Below, in pieces: positions 1 to 12,345 of a stretch of 64,000 nt of DNA. This DNA is from Monodelphis domestica (taxonomy: Eukaryota; Chordata; Mammalia; Didelphimorphia; Didelphidae). The stretch lies in the NCBI RefSeq assembly GCF_027887165.1, contig NC_077228.1, positions 207,089,979-207,153,978 of the forward strand, in the 5' to 3' direction. The translations under genes were made by a program, and so were the position numbers. The notes under the pieces were generated by a model that was given only the letters and a program-made list of their open reading frames with translations, searched no databases and was not told where the DNA came from. How positions within the stretch are numbered: the stretch's first letter is position 1; each line of letters starts with the position of its first letter.

Positions 1-65
1 AGAGTTGGATAAGACCCAAAAAGTGACCCTAAAAAATAATAATCTCAGAAATGACATTTAGTTTT

Positions 66-67
<2 letters not shown>

Positions 68-120
<53 letters not shown>
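68..120. repeat. (GT)n microsatellite
   Basis: Uninterrupted GT dinucleotides over about 53 bases, in the ITGB3 intron upstream of the first visible exon. Confidence 0.98.
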
Positions 121-122
<2 letters not shown>

Positions 123-531
123 CTTCCTGCTAGTTTCTCTTGTTGGGATACCAGGCTGGGATTGAACATTAATTAATTTCATGAACATTTATCAAATATC
201 TCCTTCCTGAAGAGGAAAAGTAATGCATTAGGGAGAGCACTTCATCTAGAGCCAAACAGTCTTGGTTTCATTTGGCTCTGAAACTTACTGCCCATGTGAC
301 CATGGACAAGTTCCTTTACTATACTGGGTCTTGCAGTCCCTATCTGTAAGGTGAAAGAGTTATTAGAATCCTTGAGCTCTAAGTTCTCTTCCAGTCCTAA
401 ATCTAAGAAGGACCTAAGAAGGTCCTTCTATGTGTAAGACTCAGGGCCTGGTGCTGTTGAGACAGGCATACATGAAATGAGACAGTCCTGAGTTTCAAAG
501 AGCTTAGAGTTTATTCTTCTCTCAAATCCAG

Positions 532-632
532 AGAATGCGTGGAATGCCAGAAGTTCAAGCGGGGAACATTGTGGGAAGAGGATACTTGTAGTCGCTACTG
601 CCGGGATGAGATTATGCCTGTGACAGAACTCG
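532..632 (+). CDS. ITGB3: Integrin beta-3, end of the cysteine-rich stalk (human exon 12 equivalent)
   Basis: Internal coding exon, acceptor AG at 530-531 and donor GT at 633-634. It enters with the last base of a split codon, reads 33 codons and leaves one base (phase 1). The peptide begins ECVECQKF and contains CSRYCRDEI, matching human beta-3 ECVECKKF and CNRYCRDEI with the cysteines kept. This is the membrane-proximal ectodomain at the last EGF-like/beta-tail boundary. ITGB3 pairs with alpha-IIb on platelets (fibrinogen receptor) and with alpha-V on other cells. Earlier exons lie left of the window. Exon numbering follows the human gene and is inferred. Confidence 0.96.
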
Positions 633-802
633 GTAAATTCAAGCATACCTCTGTTCCTTTCCCTTTCTTTCTCCTTCCCTCTTTGACATAAAGCTAGTGT
701 GGAAGGAGAGGAAGTACCATGGCCCTGAGATTCTCCTAAGTGATGATATATTTCACACTGTTTCTTATGTCTCAATCCTTGGTGTTCTTCCTCCTATCCT
801 TC

Positions 803-897
<95 letters not shown>
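803..897. repeat. (TTTC)n microsatellite
   Basis: About 95 bases of near-perfect TTTC tetranucleotides, giving open frames in several phases that are not genes. Confidence 0.98.
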
Positions 898-1114
898 ATA
901 TGCTCACTTAATTCTGGACTCCTTTCCTTTTCTCTAGCTCTTCCCATTCCTAAAATGCTCTCCTGCCTGGCCATGGCTTATTGGCTTCCTCCAAGACTCA
1001 ATGCAAATTCTAACACCTGCTAAAAGCTTTCCCCTATCCACTCCCACCTCTAGTGCCTTCCTTCTGACATGACTTGTGATTTGCACCATGTATATCTTGT
1101 GTATTCATGTGTTT

Positions 1115-1240
1115 CTCCTTCATTTGAATGTAGCCTCTCTGAGGGTAGGTACCATGTCTTTGCCTGTATGTGCCCAGGGGTTGACAGGCCCAATGCCTGG
1201 CATATAGTAAGTGTTTAATGAATACTTGCTGAATGACTGA
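1115..1240 (+). repeat. L2-like LINE 3' end
   Basis: Shows the usual pattern of a CTGAGGG...ACCATGTCT stretch, then GCCTGGCATATAGTAAGTG and AATGAATACTTG. Similar ends lie near 16,395-16,505, 31,800-31,905, 51,300-51,400 and 53,030-53,150. Confidence 0.55.
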
Positions 1241-2534
1241 CTTTCCTGCCTCTCCCTGGCCCCCTACTGCTGGCTCTTCTTGTACCATCACTTTTAATTG
1301 GGTCTATTCAGTCAGGGAAGAAGCATTCATTAAGAATTCCTTCAGTGCCAGACTTCAGCACAGCTCATGGACAGGCCATTGGCCTGCAAAGAAATTCCTC
1401 CATCTCACCATCCCCAAACACACACCTTTTGGGCCACTTGCCATCAGAAAGCCCATCCTGAAGTCCATCCAGCTGCCAAGCCTGTCCACAAGCCCACATG
1501 GAGCCTTTCCATGAGTCAGGGTCAGGAACAGTACAAAAATGAGGGCAAGACCCAGATAAAAAGGACATGGATGGAGGCCATCTCCTCTGGCCTGGTTCCT
1601 TTTCCATTTTGCATTTCATATAAAAACTTGAGGGAGGAAGTGTTTCTTATAGTTGGCACACATTGAACTGTTAACCAGGCTGTTATCAAGGCCATCTGCA
1701 GGGCCTTGGAGGTAGGCCAGGAAATTGTGATCTCTTAGAGAATAATGATCTCCCCTGAAGGGAGAAAGCATATTTTCAAGGATAATTATCAAAGGCCAAA
1801 GCAGATGAAAACAGTTAGATGTCTTGGGGGTGGGACAGTTTCTTTCAACCTCTTTAGGCCTTCCTGTTGCAGGACATAAGCCAGTGATAATGAACCTTTT
1901 AGAGACCTTTTAGAGTTCTGGGCCCCACCCCCATCCTATCCCCCAGACTGAGTGCTGTGCCCCTCCCCATCACATGCTGGGTAGACCCCATCCCACCCTT
2001 ACCCACACAGAGGAGGGAAGAAGTGCTCCCATTGGGCTGCTGGGCAGAGGGGCGGGGAAAGTGAGGAATGTTCTCAGCCAGTGTAGAGAGGGGGAGGGAA
2101 GAGGCCTGAGCATTCTGCTCCCCTCCAGCTCTGCCGCCTGTGAGCCACTCACCTTACTCCCTATGAACTCCCATTGACTGCTGGGCAGAGAGGTGGGGAT
2201 GGGAAAAAATGTCATCAGGCATGATGGAGAGGGGGAGGACTGGGCCTGAGTCCTTCTGCCTTTCTAGTAACCAACTCTGGGAAGTGGAGGGGAGAGTGGC
2301 TGAGTGCTCACAGAGAGTGCTCTGCATGCCATCTTTGGTAGGTACCCATGCCATAGGTTTGCCATCACTGACACAAGCTGACTGGATTGGAGGAGAGATT
2401 TTATTTTGTGGGTGAGGAGGGGACCCACTGACATTCACATAGAGGAAAGAGAGAAGTTGCACCATTTAAAACTTGACTCAGACTGACTTCAAGGTATAGT
2501 TAATTAGTACTAACAATGATGAAGATATCAACAG

Positions 2535-3012
2535 GAATGGTTAGCTTTAAAGGTTTGGAAAACCATTTACAAATATTATCTCATTTAACCTTACAACAAC
2601 CCTAAGAGGCAGGTGCTATTCTAATGCAGCTGGGTGGTGCAGTGGATAGAGAACTGAAATTGGAGGATGGATTGACTTGAGTTCAAATTTGTCCTAGTGG
2701 GGTGACCCTGGGCAAGTCACTTAACTTCTGCCTCAGTTTTATCTGTCAAATGGGAACAATAATAGCACTTACCTCCCTGTGTTGGTTTGAGAACAAAATG
2801 AGACATTTATGGATCCATTTGCAGACTTTAAAGTGCCATCTTAATTAATGCCAGCTAGAATTATTATTATTCCCATTTTATAGATGGGGAAACTAAGACA
2901 GGTGGAAGCTAAATAACTTGCCCACGACCACACAGCTAGTTAATATTTGAGTTCAGATTTGAACTTAGATCTTCCTGATTCCAGATCTAGTGGTTTCTAC
3001 ACTTCATCACTT
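2535..3012 (-). repeat. MIR-like SINE, split by a later SINE
   Basis: Outer parts read as one minus copy: ...ATTATCTCATTTAACC... up to about 2,620, then CCCATTTTATAGATGGGGAA... from about 2,868. A plus-strand SINE lies between them. Confidence 0.6.
2623..2865 (+). repeat. tRNA-type marsupial SINE inserted in a MIR-like copy
   Basis: Begins GCAGCTGGGTGGTGCAGTGG and carries the GGGCAAGTCACTTAAC box. Confidence 0.7.
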
Positions 3013-3371
3013 ATATCCAGGGCTGTGGGGGAAGACAAAGGAACTAATATCATTGTAGGGAAAGGATTGTTGTATAATATAAAGTACACCAAATTAGGAG
3101 TTAGGCAATTTGGGCTTTATTCCAGACAATTCTACTGGATTCCTGCCCTTGTGTAAATTGTTTAATTGTTTAACCTCTCTTGGTTCAGAGGAATGCAAAT
3201 AGTCTGCATTCCTCTCTCTCTAAGATGATCCAGTGAGGTGTTAGATGGGGAAAATGTTTTGAAAGTAGAAAGCAGCATAAATACTAAAGTATTATGAATA
3301 TAAAATAGTTAGGGAAAGTTTAAATTAGCCAGTAATTTCCAGTAATATAATTAACTCTAGTACCTTGACAG

Positions 3372-3602
3372 GGTAAGTAGGTGGCTCAGTGGATAGAGTT
3401 CTGGGTTTGGAGTCAAGAAGACCCAAGTTTGGCCTCAGATATTTACTAGCTGTGTCATCCTGGGCAAGTCACTTAACCGTGTTTCTATTTTCTCATCTCT
3501 AAAATGATCTGGAGAAGTAAATGGTGAATAACTCTAGTATCTTTGCCAAGAAAACCCCAATAGGATAAGGAAGAGTTGAACATGACTGAACCACAAAAAC
3601 CA
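3372..3602 (+). repeat. Marsupial SINE, type A
   Basis: Head GTAGGTGGCTCAGTGGATAG, middle GGGCAAGTCACTTAACC, tail TTTGCCAAGAAAACCCCAAT and a degraded GACTGAA end. Type A here means the roughly 240-base form with the GAGCTGGAGAAGGAAATGG-like tail. Confidence 0.8.
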
Positions 3603-3803
3603 CCTTGAAAACAATCAATAATCATTCCAGGACCAGGCCAATGTATGGTCCTGTATACTCTAGGGCAAGAGGAATGCATCTATATTCACTGGACAGTGAT
3701 GTTGTGACAAGATTGCTGGGCATAAAGTCAGTAAGACCTCAGTTCTAATCCTGGCACACACTCAATAGCTATGTAACCTCTCTGCATCTCAGTTTCTTCA
3801 CCT

Positions 3804-3913
<110 letters not shown>

Positions 3914-5039
3914 TTGGATGGCTACTAAGTTCCCTTTTAGCTATAAAACTGAATTTGCATGTCTGGTTAGGAAAACCAAATAGCTATATATGAAGCGACT
4001 TGAGAACTATTAAAAGGAATATGTCTGAAAGAATAACATTGAAGAGAGGCGCAGCTGACAAAGAGTTTTATCTGGTTTCAGAAAACCTTCGCAACTTATC
4101 ACTTGTTAAGTAATATAATTTTATTTCATTGCTTTTCTCTTCTATAAAATGATAGAATTGGATGAGGTGATCTCTAAGGTCTCGTTTAGCTCAAAATAAT
4201 CAAATAGAAGTTCTTTAAATTCTGAGTGGATGTAGTATGGGATTAACTGGGGTTCTAGGGCCATCATGACTTTGACCTCCCTAGCATGGTGGCTCTTCCA
4301 GCTGGTGACTTCAGAGGTCTGTCTTTCAGCTTTGTTAACTCACTTTGGATTTTAAGGGAAGGGAGATACCAACATTTGGTTTCATAGACAAAATGATTGT
4401 ATTTCTAAGATGATAGTGCAGGACACACAAGCATTTCTATGTGCATGACCAGGGTTGAGAGAGTAAGAGTAGGAAGGGTTAAGCTATTTATATATCCTGG
4501 GTGTTCACTCTGGGGACAAATACAGTCTAATAATGATGGGTAGCGTTAATGAGGAAGCAGGTGGGACCAGAGAGAGAAGGACCAATCTGGAGAGTCAGAT
4601 AAAACATCCTTAGAAAGGAGAAATAAGAAAAAATTAAGGTTGAAAAATTAGAATTAGAGGAAATAGAAAAAAATTATAGTTTTTCTTTTGCAAGTAAATA
4701 TAATTGCCAGAAGAGAGAAAGAGGGAGATAAAAGGAGGGAAGAAGAAAAGGGATAGGACTCAGTGAGGGCCATTTTGGGGAAAACATTGTCAGATTGGAT
4801 GATAAATTCAAATGAGACTCTCTTGTCCTATGTCACTTGCTTTATCAGTTACAGACATAGATTTAGCTTCTCTTTGGGGCCAAACATTTCCCTATAGTCG
4901 GTTAAATCTAGAAGGGCTGAGACGAAGTGAACTCTAACAAGGTTTCTGTTTTCTGATCTTCTTGCCTGCCTGTCTTCTTGTGTGGTACCCATTTTCTAGG
5001 AGCTGAAGATCTGTTCCCCCCTTTCTTTTCCCCCCACAG

Positions 5040-5159
5040 CAGACACCGGCAAGGATGCAGTGAACTGTACCTATAAGGATGAGAATGACTGTGTAGTCAG
5101 GTTCCAGTACTATGAAGATTCCAGTGGGAAGTCCATCCTTTATGTGGTGGATGAACCAG
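5040..5159 (+). CDS. ITGB3: Integrin beta-3, beta-tail domain (human exon 13 equivalent)
   Basis: Exon of 120 bases, 39 whole codons, phase 1 at both ends. It reads [17 protein letters not shown], then [15 protein letters not shown], then ILYVVDEP, nearly the same as human. This is the beta-tail domain just outside the membrane. The NCT glycosylation sequon and two cysteines are present. The acceptor is a tandem NAGNAG (ACAGCAG at 5036-5042), so use of the second AG would remove one alanine. The donor is GTAAGT at 5160. Confidence 0.97.
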
Positions 5160-5204
5160 GTAAGTCTGGGGGCCACCCTGACCTGTGATGGTGATAACTT
5201 TGCT

Positions 5205-5340
5205 TTTTATTTTTGAATGAATTAAAGGATTTATTAAGCATTTACTACATGCTAGGCACTGTGCTAAGCACTGGAGATACAAATACAAAACGCAATAGTT
5301 CCTGCCCTCAAAGAGCTTACATTCTCATAGAGGAAAACAA
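5205..5340 (+). repeat. Old interspersed repeat (GCATTTACTACATGCTAGGC type)
   Basis: Contains TTTATTAAGCATTTACTACA, GGCACTGTGCTAAGCACTGG and CCTGCCCTCAAAGAGCTTAC. Partial relatives lie at about 23,660-23,790, 28,470-28,580, 38,165-38,300, 45,490-45,605, 51,060-51,270 and 59,600-59,725. The family name was not assigned. Confidence 0.6.
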
Positions 5341-6511
5341 CACACAGGGACGATAGCAAGGTTTTGTTCTGGGAAGTCACAGGGATGGTGAGTTGAATTG
5401 TAGGCAATTGATTGCCACATTCTTGATATGATTGCCAGAGTGCAGAGCGGTGAGTCTGTGGCTGCTGGATATGGTGAACTCACATCAATCAGGAGTGAAA
5501 GGCCTGAGGTAGAAGCGCAGGTTGGAGGCCAAGGGTCCAGAGTGGCATGCAACAGCACAAGAGGAAAAAATGGCCAGAATGCAGTTCAGTGACTTGATCT
5601 AGAATTCCAAATTCTTTTCTAGAATGGTTAGGCCAGCCCACAGTTCCAAGTGTTAAATTAGTGTGCCTGTCTTCCTGCAACCCTACAAGCACTTCCATCC
5701 TTTATTCACATTTGCCAATGTGATCGTTGCAATGAAGCTTCAGTTGCTAATTTGCATTTTTATTAGTGATTTTTATGTTTGTAATCTGGTACTTTTTGGA
5801 TCAAATTCCTCCTTAAAGTCTGCTCTCCAGTCATCTTATGACTATAGGGATAAGTGACCAAAAGTTATAAACAATCCCCCCCACTTGACACTTTATTCTA
5901 AATGCATTTTGTACAAAAGATCACTTTTACATAAGCTATGTATAAAAACACCTCGAATTCCTCAGAGGTTGGTTGATTTTCCCTTAGCCACAGATACCAA
6001 GAACAACTTCCATTCTCAATTTTAAAATATTACACTGTTGTCATTTGGATATTACTGTGTAGACTAAACCTAAATACTGCTAAACAAATCAATTATATTT
6101 GTCAGCACTGGACTAACATTTGTGTCAGGTCTTCCTTATTGATTGTTCCACTCACTCAGCAAATAGTTGAGATGATTACTCTAAGCCTGAGATCTAAGCG
6201 AATGCTTCACTCCCTTATTTTCAGAGAACTTTGCTTTTTAGCCAGAGCTGGTAGTCCTGGGATGAAGACAAGCAACACAAGAGCTTTGGATTTAGGAAGT
6301 AAGTAGGATTCACTCAGCATTTAGATGAGAGAACAAGACAGAGAAAGGAAGAGAAGGATGGGACAGTACAGAAGGAGGGACAAAAAGTGAACTTTTGGCA
6401 TATTTTGGAGGGCATATAAGAAAAGACAAGACTTCGATTTCTAGAACTATTTTACCAAATTCAGTATTATCTGCTTATTTTAATTTTTTTACCAATGTAG
6501 GGATATTTTGG

Positions 6512-6757
6512 GACAACTCGATGGCACAGTGGCTCGAGCACTGAGTCTGGAGTCAGGAAGACTTATCTTCCTGAGGTCAAATATGGTCTCAGACACTTAT
6601 TAGCTGGGTAATTTTGGTCAAGTCACTTCACCCTTTTTGCTTTAAGTTTCCTCATCTGTAAAATGAGCTGGAGAAGGAAATGACAAACCATTCCAATATT
6701 TCTCCCAAGAAAACCCTTAACTGGATCATGAAGTCTCAGAAATGACTGAACAATAAC
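6512..6757 (+). repeat. Marsupial SINE, type A
   Basis: Head GGCACAGTGGCTCGAGCACT, tail AATGAGCTGGAGAAGGAAAT, ending in CTGAACAATAA. Confidence 0.8.
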
Positions 6758-8989
6758 AAGAAGAGATATCTTATTAAAAGTCAACTGGTAGGCAATAGCG
6801 ACCAAACTTGTACCTTTACCTGCTGTGATGGGTGGTGTCAAGGTAGCCTGAGAGCCTGAGTAGTCTGAAATCTATTTACATAGTCGATCACCAAGATACT
6901 GGTGAGTAATGGTGAGTACTGAAGAGTCCTGAATGCAGAGTCAGAGGTCCTGAGTTCAAATCCCAGGTCTGATACTGTTTGTACTTAAATACTCTATATA
7001 CATATATACATATTTATATGTGTATCCCTTGCACATCATGACTGTCCTCATTGCATTTTGTATATTGCAAGTTGGCATAAGAAATTAAATGGGAATCTTT
7101 GGGGAGTTTTTCAGAAGCCACAGATGACACATAAAGGCCAGCAGAGAACACAGAAAAAGTTCAGAAACCCAGAACTACATAAAATACATGTATAGTGTTG
7201 CATAATATCAACATATTTTATTAATACCATAAATATGCACAATTTCTTTTTAAAAGCTAAAATAAGTAAAAAGTTAGTTTGCCAAAGAATATGAAAGTAA
7301 GCAGATGATACACAAAAGCTAGAAATGTAGAGGTATCTTAACATTGATCCACATATAGCCTAGGACCAAATACTTAACCTAAATTTTACAATAAGATACT
7401 GTCAACATCCTAAAAAAAAGAAAAAAGAAAAAATTGAGACATCTCTGATCTGAAAGGAGGACCAAAATTTTTTACCTGAATTTTCCATATTGCCAGGGCA
7501 CTGCATCTCTAATACCTGTGATATGGAAAAGATATCAATATATGGGTTCTAAAAATACCTGTTTTTAACTTAGTGATCTTGCAGTGTCATTTATCAAAAT
7601 CTGCCAGCCATTAATACTTCAAGACCTGAAAATACTTTTTCCTTCTGGTGGGATACAGAGGTGAGGGAAATGCTTAAGTTTCCTCAAAAATCCCATGGAT
7701 TGTTAACCTTTCTGACACTCCTTAGGAGAGACCTTAGATCACAATGTGGGATTCTTGATGTAAGAGTTCTGCATCTTTGCTCTTGTCTGCTCCCAATTTC
7801 CATTCTTTTCTTTTTTCCTCACCTTTGAAGCAAATCCAAAGAATCTGGACTTGGAGTCTGTTAGTGGAAAGGAGCAACTGGGGACCTCTGTGGTGGAAAG
7901 GGTTATCTTCTTTACATCTGTCCAACTTCTTCAGTGGCTCTCTCAATAGAGTAACTGAACACCAGTGTAGTGGGGAGCGAGGGTGGAAAATGGGGGCTTG
8001 TTTTGAGCATGGACTTTAGGCCATCTCTGCTTCCCTTCTATATCATTTAACTCTACCCCATGCTCAAACTCTAGACTCTTGCAGTTGTTGAGTTATCTGA
8101 AGAGATCATGTGGTCCATGATGCTGATTCTAAGACATCTCAATAAGCCCTGGTCTAGTTAATAACTGATCCAGCTCCAGCTGGTCTGGCTCCTTTTCTTT
8201 AAGCAAGTGAATGTTTAAACTTTCCAGAACAAAATTTCAAAGATCAACCCCCCATTCTGCCTCAATCTTAACCACCAGAACAGCGTCTGGGAGAGCCTAG
8301 CTATGGGGTCTGGGTTGCTGGCTCCTCCCTGTCCCACCAGAGAATTCAAAAATGGCTTTTTCCCAGAAAAACAGAAGCACTAGGCTCTAGAAACCAGACA
8401 CCAGAACCTTACAGCTTTTCCCAAGAGACTCCTTTAATTATAGTCGGAGGCTGTAATCTGGTATGACAGGAAATAGCCAGTCCAGGTTTTTGTTTTTCTT
8501 GTACATTGTGTGTGGGGGTGTAGATCTTGGGAGTGGGGAGAGAGAAAGTAGAAGGGAGTAGGAAGCACATGGAGGAAAAGTGGGTATGCTCCCCTCTCCA
8601 GATATCACCAAACCCACCTGGGCAAGCATAGAACTGTGTGTGTATCTGTGTTTATTATAGCTCTCATTTTTATAAGAGCTTTACAATTTGTAAGGCATTT
8701 CACATATATTATCTCATTTGAAATAGATATGTATGTGCCTATAAATATAGTGTAATCAGTTATTGAGTGGATCAGGGCTTATCAAGATGACTCAGAGTCA
8801 GCAGAGCTTCTCTTACACCTCCCCATAAGGGTGAAATACAGTTATTTTGGGTTAAAGGTTGGCTGGGAGTGGGCAGGAAGCTGGTAGGTTCAGAGATTTT
8901 AGGTGATGATTAAATATTTAGAAAGTACCTAAGCACCACTGATGATTGTCCTGTTCAGCAGAGAACCAGTTTGTCAATCAATGAACAGA

Positions 8990-9818
8990 CCTTTTTTTAA
9001 TGTAAAAATTTTATTTTTAAAAATTTACTTTAAAAGTTTTAATTTAAAAAAATTTAACAATTACATGTAATAACAAATTTCCACACAAGTTTTCTTAAGT
9101 TATATGATCAAACTTATTTATCTCTTTCTCTTCCTTCTCTTCCTTTCCTGGCACTGCCAAGAAATTAGATCTGGGTTATACATGTATTATCATTGAACTT
9201 GGGACTCCATTTCCCAGGAGTCCTTGCTCACTTCCCAAAATGCCTTGTAACCTCACCTGGTCCGAGAGCGAGATGGGGTATTTAACCTGGCTGTGAAGGC
9301 TACTGGATCTTTTTCCTACTTCCGCTTCCCAGCAGACATGTCTCTTTCATGATGTCAGTGAAGTTATCTAGGCCTCTCTGGGCCTAGACATGTGCTTTCT
9401 TATTCTGTAATTTCTTTAATCCTTAACCTTTAACAAATCTCATAAAAACACAATACTCCTTGCAGAGAGAAACTAATTTCTACTTGCCTCAGTTTCCCCC
9501 TAAATTTTAACTTTACAGTTTGGCGAGCCAGCCAGGATTATCATACCAACTTACTTCCACATTGTTCATTTTTGTAAGAGAATAAGTATATAAAACCACA
9601 TCTCCAAAATAAAAACTCAAGTAAACTACAGTGAAAAATCACATGCTTTGATCTGCATTCTGACTCCTATAGTTCTTTTTCTGGAGGTGGACAGCATTCT
9701 TTGCCACAAATCCCTCAGAATTGTCCTGGATCATTGCATTGCTGAGAGTATCAAAGTCTATCACAGTTGATTATTACACAATATTGCTGTTACTGTGTAC
9801 AATATTCTCCTGGTTTCA
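8990..9818 (-). mobile_element. LINE-1 3' fragment, interrupted by an LTR fossil
   Basis: Minus-strand L1 3' region. The right part (about 9,645-9,815) has the same word order as the L1s at 27.3 and 38.8 kb (GGTGGACAGCATTCTTTG, TCCTGGATCATTGCATTGCT). The left part holds ACATGTATTATCAT, and the L1 resumes at 9,545 after a 343-base insertion. Confidence 0.75.
9194..9536 (+). mobile_element. LTR fossil of an endogenous retrovirus-like element, with primer-site-like tail
   Basis: A 324-base LTR-like block from TG at 9,194 to CA at 9,517, followed by a short primer-binding-site-like stretch (9,520-9,536). It is flanked by an 8-base repeat ATTATCAT (9,186-9,193 and 9,537-9,544). It lies within an L1, so it is younger than that copy. 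A GGGTATTTAA box lies near 9,274. No internal coding part remains. Family not assigned. Confidence 0.6.
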
Positions 9819-10202
9819 GCAGGCATTTCTTAAGAACCTTCCCTGTGCTGGGAGTCATGCAGGTGCTGGATGGGATTAAAGAGGGAATAAAGTAGTTTCT
9901 ACTCTTTACAGATTGTATATTTTCTTGAGGGGATATAGTGTGTTATAGATAAATACATGCAGGCTACATACAACGTGGGTAGTGTGTTACTAATAACTAG
10001 GGAAATTAGGAATGTCCTCTTGAAGGAGATGGTAGTAACTGAGGCTTCAACAGGAAGAATGCCAAGGGGCTGAGGTGAGGAGGGACAGCACTCCAGGCTT
10101 GGGGACTGCCTGGGTAAAGGCACCCAGGTGGGATACGCACAGTGGATGCAAAGCGGGATGGTTTGAATAAATTATATAGCACTTAAGTAATGATAATAGC
10201 TT

Positions 10203-10450
10203 GTTGTCGTTCAGTGGTTTTAGTCATGTCTGACTTTTTGTGATGGTTTTCTTAGCAAAGATTCTGGAGGAGTTTGCTATTTCCTTCTCTGACTCATTTT
10301 ACAGATGAGGAAACTGAGGCAAACAGAGTGAAGTGATTTGCCCAGGGTGACAACAGATAATAAGTGTCTGAGGCCAGATGTGAACTCAGGAAGATGAGTC
10401 TTTCTGATTCCAATCTCTGCACTCTATCCACTGTACCACCTAGCTGCTCT
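10203..10450 (-). repeat. Marsupial SINE, type A, minus strand
   Basis: Reverse form: TTAGTCATGTCTGACTTTTT, CCCAGGGTGACA, ending TACCACCTAGCTGC. Confidence 0.8.
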
Positions 10451-10712
10451 AATAATTTATTTATTGCTTGCTATGTGTCAGAGACAGTGCTAGGAACTTT
10501 ACAAATGTCTCATTTGATCCTCAAAATAACCCTGAGAGGTAGATTGCTATCATTATCTCCATTTCCCAGTTGAGGAAGCTGAGGAACAAAGAGGTTAAGT
10601 GATTTGCCCAAGTTCAAATATGTAGTAAGTATGTGTGTGAGGCTGGATTTGAACTCAGTTTTTCCTGACTCCAGGTCTAGTACTCTATCCACTTAACCAC
10701 CTAGCTGACCAA
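10451..10712 (-). repeat. MIR-like SINE, minus strand
   Basis: Contains TCATTATCTCCATTTCCCAG, TTGAGGAAGCTGAGG and AACCACCTAGCTGACC. It abuts the previous SINE. Confidence 0.65.
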
Positions 10713-11504
10713 AAATATGTAATCAGACTGGAAAGGTAGAACAGAGTCAGATTGAATGCTAAACATGGGAATTTGTATCCCACTGAAGCTTCTTGAGCGT
10801 AAGTGTGATATAGTATGTCCTAAACTTTAGGGATATCCTGGGGGTAATCATACTGAATATAGATGGGAAATTAAATATAGAAGATATATTATAGATTAGA
10901 TATCTAGATTAGAGATTAAATATGGAGATAAATTAGAGATATAGACATAGACCAGTAAAGGAGTTAGTACAGTTGTCCAAGGGAGCTGTGATGAAGATCT
11001 GGATTAGAGATTGTGGCATGAGAGGAGAGAATACATTTAAGAGATGTTGAGAAGACAGACTAGATTAGACTTGGCATTTGGTTAGTTATGGGGATGGCAG
11101 GATGAAAGAGGATGGGCTATGAACCTGGTGCCTTTAAGAGTGGTTATGGCAGGATCAGAACCAGAAAAGTTAGAAAAAAGGGGTTTTGGGGGGCGAAGAA
11201 TGAGTTCTCTATTAGACATGTTGGTGTCCACAACATCTAGGTGAAGATGTCAAGTGGATCATTGGAGATCCAGGATTGGAGCTCAGAAGAGATATGAGAT
11301 CAGAATACATTGTTTTCAATAAGTCCTTTGTTTATCAATAGGAGCTGATGTGTCCACCATGAGAGAGCATAGAGAGAGGAAAGGATCCAGGACAGAGCCC
11401 TGAAATCCTAGTCCTTAGAGTTGGGTGCAATTCCAAGAAGTATTTTGATCTAGAGTCCTACTTCTTTGGTCATGTGAATACCTTCAGAATAGTTTGTTGT
11501 CTAT

Positions 11505-11612
11505 CATCATTGTCATCATCATCTTCATCTTCATCTTCATTTTCTCCTTCCTCTTGTTTCTCTTCTTCCTCCTAGTTCTCCTCCTCCTCCTTTTTCTTTC
11601 TTTCTCCATCCA
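11505..11612. repeat. Pyrimidine-rich (TCA/TTC/CTC) low-complexity tract
   Basis: Runs of TCATCATCATCTTCATCTTC followed by CTCCTCCTCCTCC and TTTCTTTCTTTC. Confidence 0.9.
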
Positions 11613-12176
11613 TCCTCTTTTTATTCAGAACTTAACAAATACTAAATAAAACAAGCATTTCCACATATAGAGAAGAACAGAAAAAAAGGATTGTACACAA
11701 AGCTTTAACCTCTGTTATATACGGCGTGCTTTTAATTTTTAGTGTATGTAATGGAACGTCTTCCCAAGTTTTGGGCAGTTTTATGTGTGGATGTAATTCA
11801 GAGGGAGCTGTTACTTCTGGTTGGCTGATAGAATGATGATCCCAAGACATGTGGGAAAAAGCCCTTAGTGATGTGGTCTGCCTCTGAGCTGCAGAATGTG
11901 GGAAGCCAGCTTCTACGTCTGTGGTCTGGAGAATTGTCAGTCTCTCTCATGAGAACTTCCCTGGAGGCCTTTCCTCCACATGTTTCTCCCAAAGAATGTC
12001 TGGAACTAACCAAAGCAAGCCTCTTTGGACAGGTATGTAGCCTCCAGCTCTGCATTCTCTTAGCCAAGCAGCAGTTGCATCTACCTCCATATACATAGCA
12101 GCATGCAAAATTACCACAGGTTTGGATAGAGGACACATATATACATATGTAATATTATACATATGTAATAAATTTG

Positions 12177-12345
12177 GAAGCTGCTAGGTTGCTTATTAGA
12201 TAGAGCACTGGAGCCTAGAGTTAGAAAGAACTGAGTGCAAATCCAGCCTCAAACACTGTGTAACCTTGGGCAAGTCACTTAACCTTTGTTTGCTTAATCC
12301 ATTGGAGAAAGAAATGGGCAAACCATTCCAGTGTCTTTGCCAAGG
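12177..12345 (+). repeat. Marsupial SINE, type A, partial
   Basis: GCTGCTAGGTTGC head, GGGCAAGTCACTTAACC box and a shortened tail up to TCTTTGCCAAG. Confidence 0.75.

Noticed and set aside
428-775. 115-residue minus-strand open frame
   Set aside because: Antisense shadow of the ITGB3 exon at 532-632.
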